Shown one piece after another: positions 4,895 through 6,531 of a DNA stretch of 6,531 bases. The stretch is from an uncultured delta proteobacterium (lineage in GTDB: Bacteria; Myxococcota_A; Polyangia; Polyangiales; Polyangiaceae), in contig CAITLX010000665.1 in NCBI GenBank assembly GCA_903893335.1, positions 1 to 6,531 of the forward strand, given 5' to 3'. Below the pieces are notes generated by a model that was given only the letters and a program-made list of their open reading frames with translations, was not told the origin of the DNA and searched no databases. How positions within the stretch are numbered: the first letter of the stretch is position 1; every line of letters starts with the position of its first letter. Both the position numbers and the translations under genes were made by a program.

Positions 4895-6531
4895 AGTTCG
4901 CCCGCCGCACGCCCGGCTCGATGCCGAAGAGCCTGATCGAGCAGATGCGGCGCCACACGCCGCTCTACGCGCGGGGCATCGCGCTGCTCGCCGTCTACCA
5001 GACGCTCATGTACCTGTTCGACCGAGGCCTGTGGTGGGGCGTCGACTCGGTGATGGGCGGCCGGCCGCAGGTCGCGCTGTGGCTCGGCGCGGCGCTGGCC
5101 GTCTCGGCGGTGATCGCGATGGTGGTGCGCGTGCGCTCGCGCGTGCTCATCTTCAACGCCGGGCGCGACGCCGAGTACGAGCTTCGCGGCGCGCTGCTCG
5201 ACAAGCTGCACGCGCTCGGGCCGTCGTTCTACCGGCGCATGCCGACCGGCGACATCATGAGCCGCGCCACCAACGACACGACGCAGGTGCGCCTGCTGCT
5301 CGGCTTCGGCGTGCTGAACGTGACCAACACGATCTTCGCGCTGGTCAGCGGCCTCGGCATCGCGCTCTCGATCTCGCCCAAGCTCACCGCCGTCGCGCTC
5401 AGCACCATGCCCATCCTCATGGTGGTCACGCGCAAGTTCTCGAAGGCGATGTTCACGATCATGCGCGCCAACCAGGCCGCGCTCGGCGCCATGAGCGACC
5501 GCGTGCAGTCGAGCCTCGCGGGCATGCGCGTCATCAAGAGCTTCGCGCTCGAGGACGCCGAGGCGGCCGCGTTCGACGAGGTCAACGCGTCGTTCCTGCG
5601 CGCCAACCTCGACCTCGCGCGGCTGCGCGGCAGCATGTTCCCCATCTCGCAGGCGGTGACGTCGGTGGGCATGCTGCTCGTCTTCCTCTACGGAGGGCAG
5701 CTCGTGCTCGCGCGCGAGATCAGCGCGGGCGGGTTCGTCGCCTTCTTCTGGGCGCTGCAGCGCCTCACCTGGCCGCTCATGGCGCTCGGCTTCGCGCTCG
5801 GCATGATCCAGCGCGGTCGCGCCGGGTGGATGCGCCTGCGCGAGATCTACGACGCGGTGCCCGACGTCGTCGGGGGCGAGCTGCCCGCGCCCGACGAGGT
5901 GCGCGGCGAGCTCGAGGTGCGCGACCTGACCTTCGCGTACAAGCCCGGCGCCGCGCCCGTGCTCGACGGCGTGTCGTTCCGCGTGCCCGCGCGCGGCTCG
6001 CTCGCGCTCGTCGGCCGCACCGGCTCGGGGAAATCGACGCTCGCGGCGCTGCTGCCGAGGCTGCTGCCGACGCCGCGCGGCGCGGTGCTGCTCGACGGCG
6101 TCGACGTGTGCGACCTGCCGCTCGCGACGGTGCGCCACGCCATCGGCTACGCGCAGCAGGACGCCTTCCTCTTCTCCACCACGGTGTCGCGCAACATCGG
6201 CTACGCGCTCGACGCGCCCGAGAGCCCCGCGTCGGCCGACGCCATCCGCGACGCGGCGCGCGACGCGCAGGTGCTCGACGAGGCGCTCGGGCTCCCCGAC
6301 GGCTTCGACACCGTCGTGGGCGAGCGCGGCGTGCAGCTCTCGGGCGGGCAGAAGCAGCGCGTGGCGCTCGCGCGCGCTCTCTTGTGGGCGCCGCAGGTGC
6401 TCGTGCTCGACGACCCCATCTCGGCGGTCGACACCCGCACCGAGACGGCCATCCTCGAGACGATCGAGAGGCAGTCGCACGCGCGCACGGTCGTGCTCAT
6501 CACGCACCGCGTCGCCGCCGCCGCGCGCTGC
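4891..6531 (+). CDS. Type I ABC exporter half-transporter, permease fused to ATPase (3' end cut by window)
   Basis: 547 codons are present with no stop before the window edge; complete members are about 580-600 residues. The membrane domain (about 25-310) has about six hydrophobic segments (27-46, 60-79, 140-160, 165-180, 253-273, 280-303) and the coupling-region motif PTGDIMSRATNDTTQVR (118-134). The ATPase domain has Walker A GRTGSGKST (375-383), Q-loop Gln423, signature LSGGQ (483-487), Walker B VLVLDD (503-508), D-loop SAVD (511-514) and switch His539. The catalytic Glu after Walker B is replaced by Asp508. That pattern marks the degenerate subunit of heterodimeric exporters such as TM287 of TM287/288, BmrC of BmrCD and MdlA, so a second half-transporter is expected downstream. 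Substrate is unknown; multidrug or lipid-like export is typical of this group. The GTG at 4891 is preceded by GAGG at 6-nt spacing and overlaps the upstream stop as GTGA. An ATG ten codons in (4921) is a weaker alternative. Confidence 0.95.
   Translation, partial: MKFARRTPGSMPKSLIEQMRRHTPLYARGIALLAVYQTLMYLFDRGLWWGVDSVMGGRPQVALWLGAALAVSAVIAMVVRVRSRVLIFNAGRDAEYELRGALLDKLHALGPSFYRRMPTGDIMSRATNDTTQVRLLLGFGVLNVTNTIFALVSGLGIALSISPKLTAVALSTMPILMVVTRKFSKAMFTIMRANQAALGAMSDRVQSSLAGMRVIKSFALEDAEAAAFDEVNASFLRANLDLARLRGSMFPISQAVTSVGMLLVFLYGGQLVLAREISAGGFVAFFWALQRLTWPLMALGFALGMIQRGRAGWMRLREIYDAVPDVVGGELPAPDEVRGELEVRDLTFAYKPGAAPVLDGVSFRVPARGSLALVGRTGSGKSTLAALLPRLLPTPRGAVLLDGVDVCDLPLATVRHAIGYAQQDAFLFSTTVSRNIGYALDAPESPASADAIRDAARDAQVLDEALGLPDGFDTVVGERGVQLSGGQKQRVALARALLWAPQVLVLDDPISAVDTRTETAILETIERQSHARTVVLITHRVAAAARC

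Noticed and set aside
4624..6507. A 627-codon open frame on the minus strand opposite the ABC exporter
   Set aside because: It is antisense to a gene with every ABC motif intact. Its product is a low-complexity His/Arg/Glu/Ala string with no domain, typical of a GC-rich shadow frame.

Overview
This is a GC-rich window (roughly 70% or more by eye) with a strong third-position G/C bias. It carries six protein-coding genes in two divergent groups. The composition, the proline/alanine-rich linkers, and a sigma-32-type factor with a long acidic N-terminal tail suggest a myxobacterium or related Myxococcota. That placement is an inference; there is no rRNA or other taxonomic marker here.

Minus-strand group, in order of transcription: (1) an RpoH/sigma-32-family RNA polymerase sigma factor (3784 to 2648, GTG start) with a ~95-residue disordered, acidic extension; (2) 20 nt later, a PLP-dependent enzyme of the cystathionine gamma-synthase/methionine gamma-lyase family (2627 to 1377); (3) after a 103-nt gap, a membrane protein with an N-terminal zinc ribbon, a Pro/Ala linker, one transmembrane helix and an unrecognised C-terminal domain (1273 to 314); (4) after a 138-nt gap, the first 58 codons of a probable exported or membrane-anchored protein that runs off the left edge (175 to 1). 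The first two are almost certainly co-transcribed. The others may be read through or may have their own promoters.

Plus-strand group: a 195-bp divergent intergenic region (3785-3979) contains a good sigma-70-type promoter, TTGACA-N16-TACCAT, pointing right. It serves an unrecognised 304-residue protein ending in a KOW-like segment (3980-4894). That gene overlaps by four bases (GTGA) with a type I ABC exporter half-transporter (4891 to beyond 6531, cut by the window edge). The exporter has Asp where the catalytic Walker B Glu is expected, the hallmark of the degenerate half of heterodimeric exporters, so a second half-transporter probably follows outside the window.

No tRNA, rRNA, CRISPR array, insertion sequence or phage signature was seen. 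No intergenic stretch exceeds 200 bp. Many long open frames antisense to these genes are GC-driven shadows. The window looks like mostly ordinary chromosome. The points most worth following are the acidic tail on the sigma factor and its tight linkage to a sulfur amino-acid enzyme, and the coupling of a KOW-type protein of unknown function to an ABC exporter.
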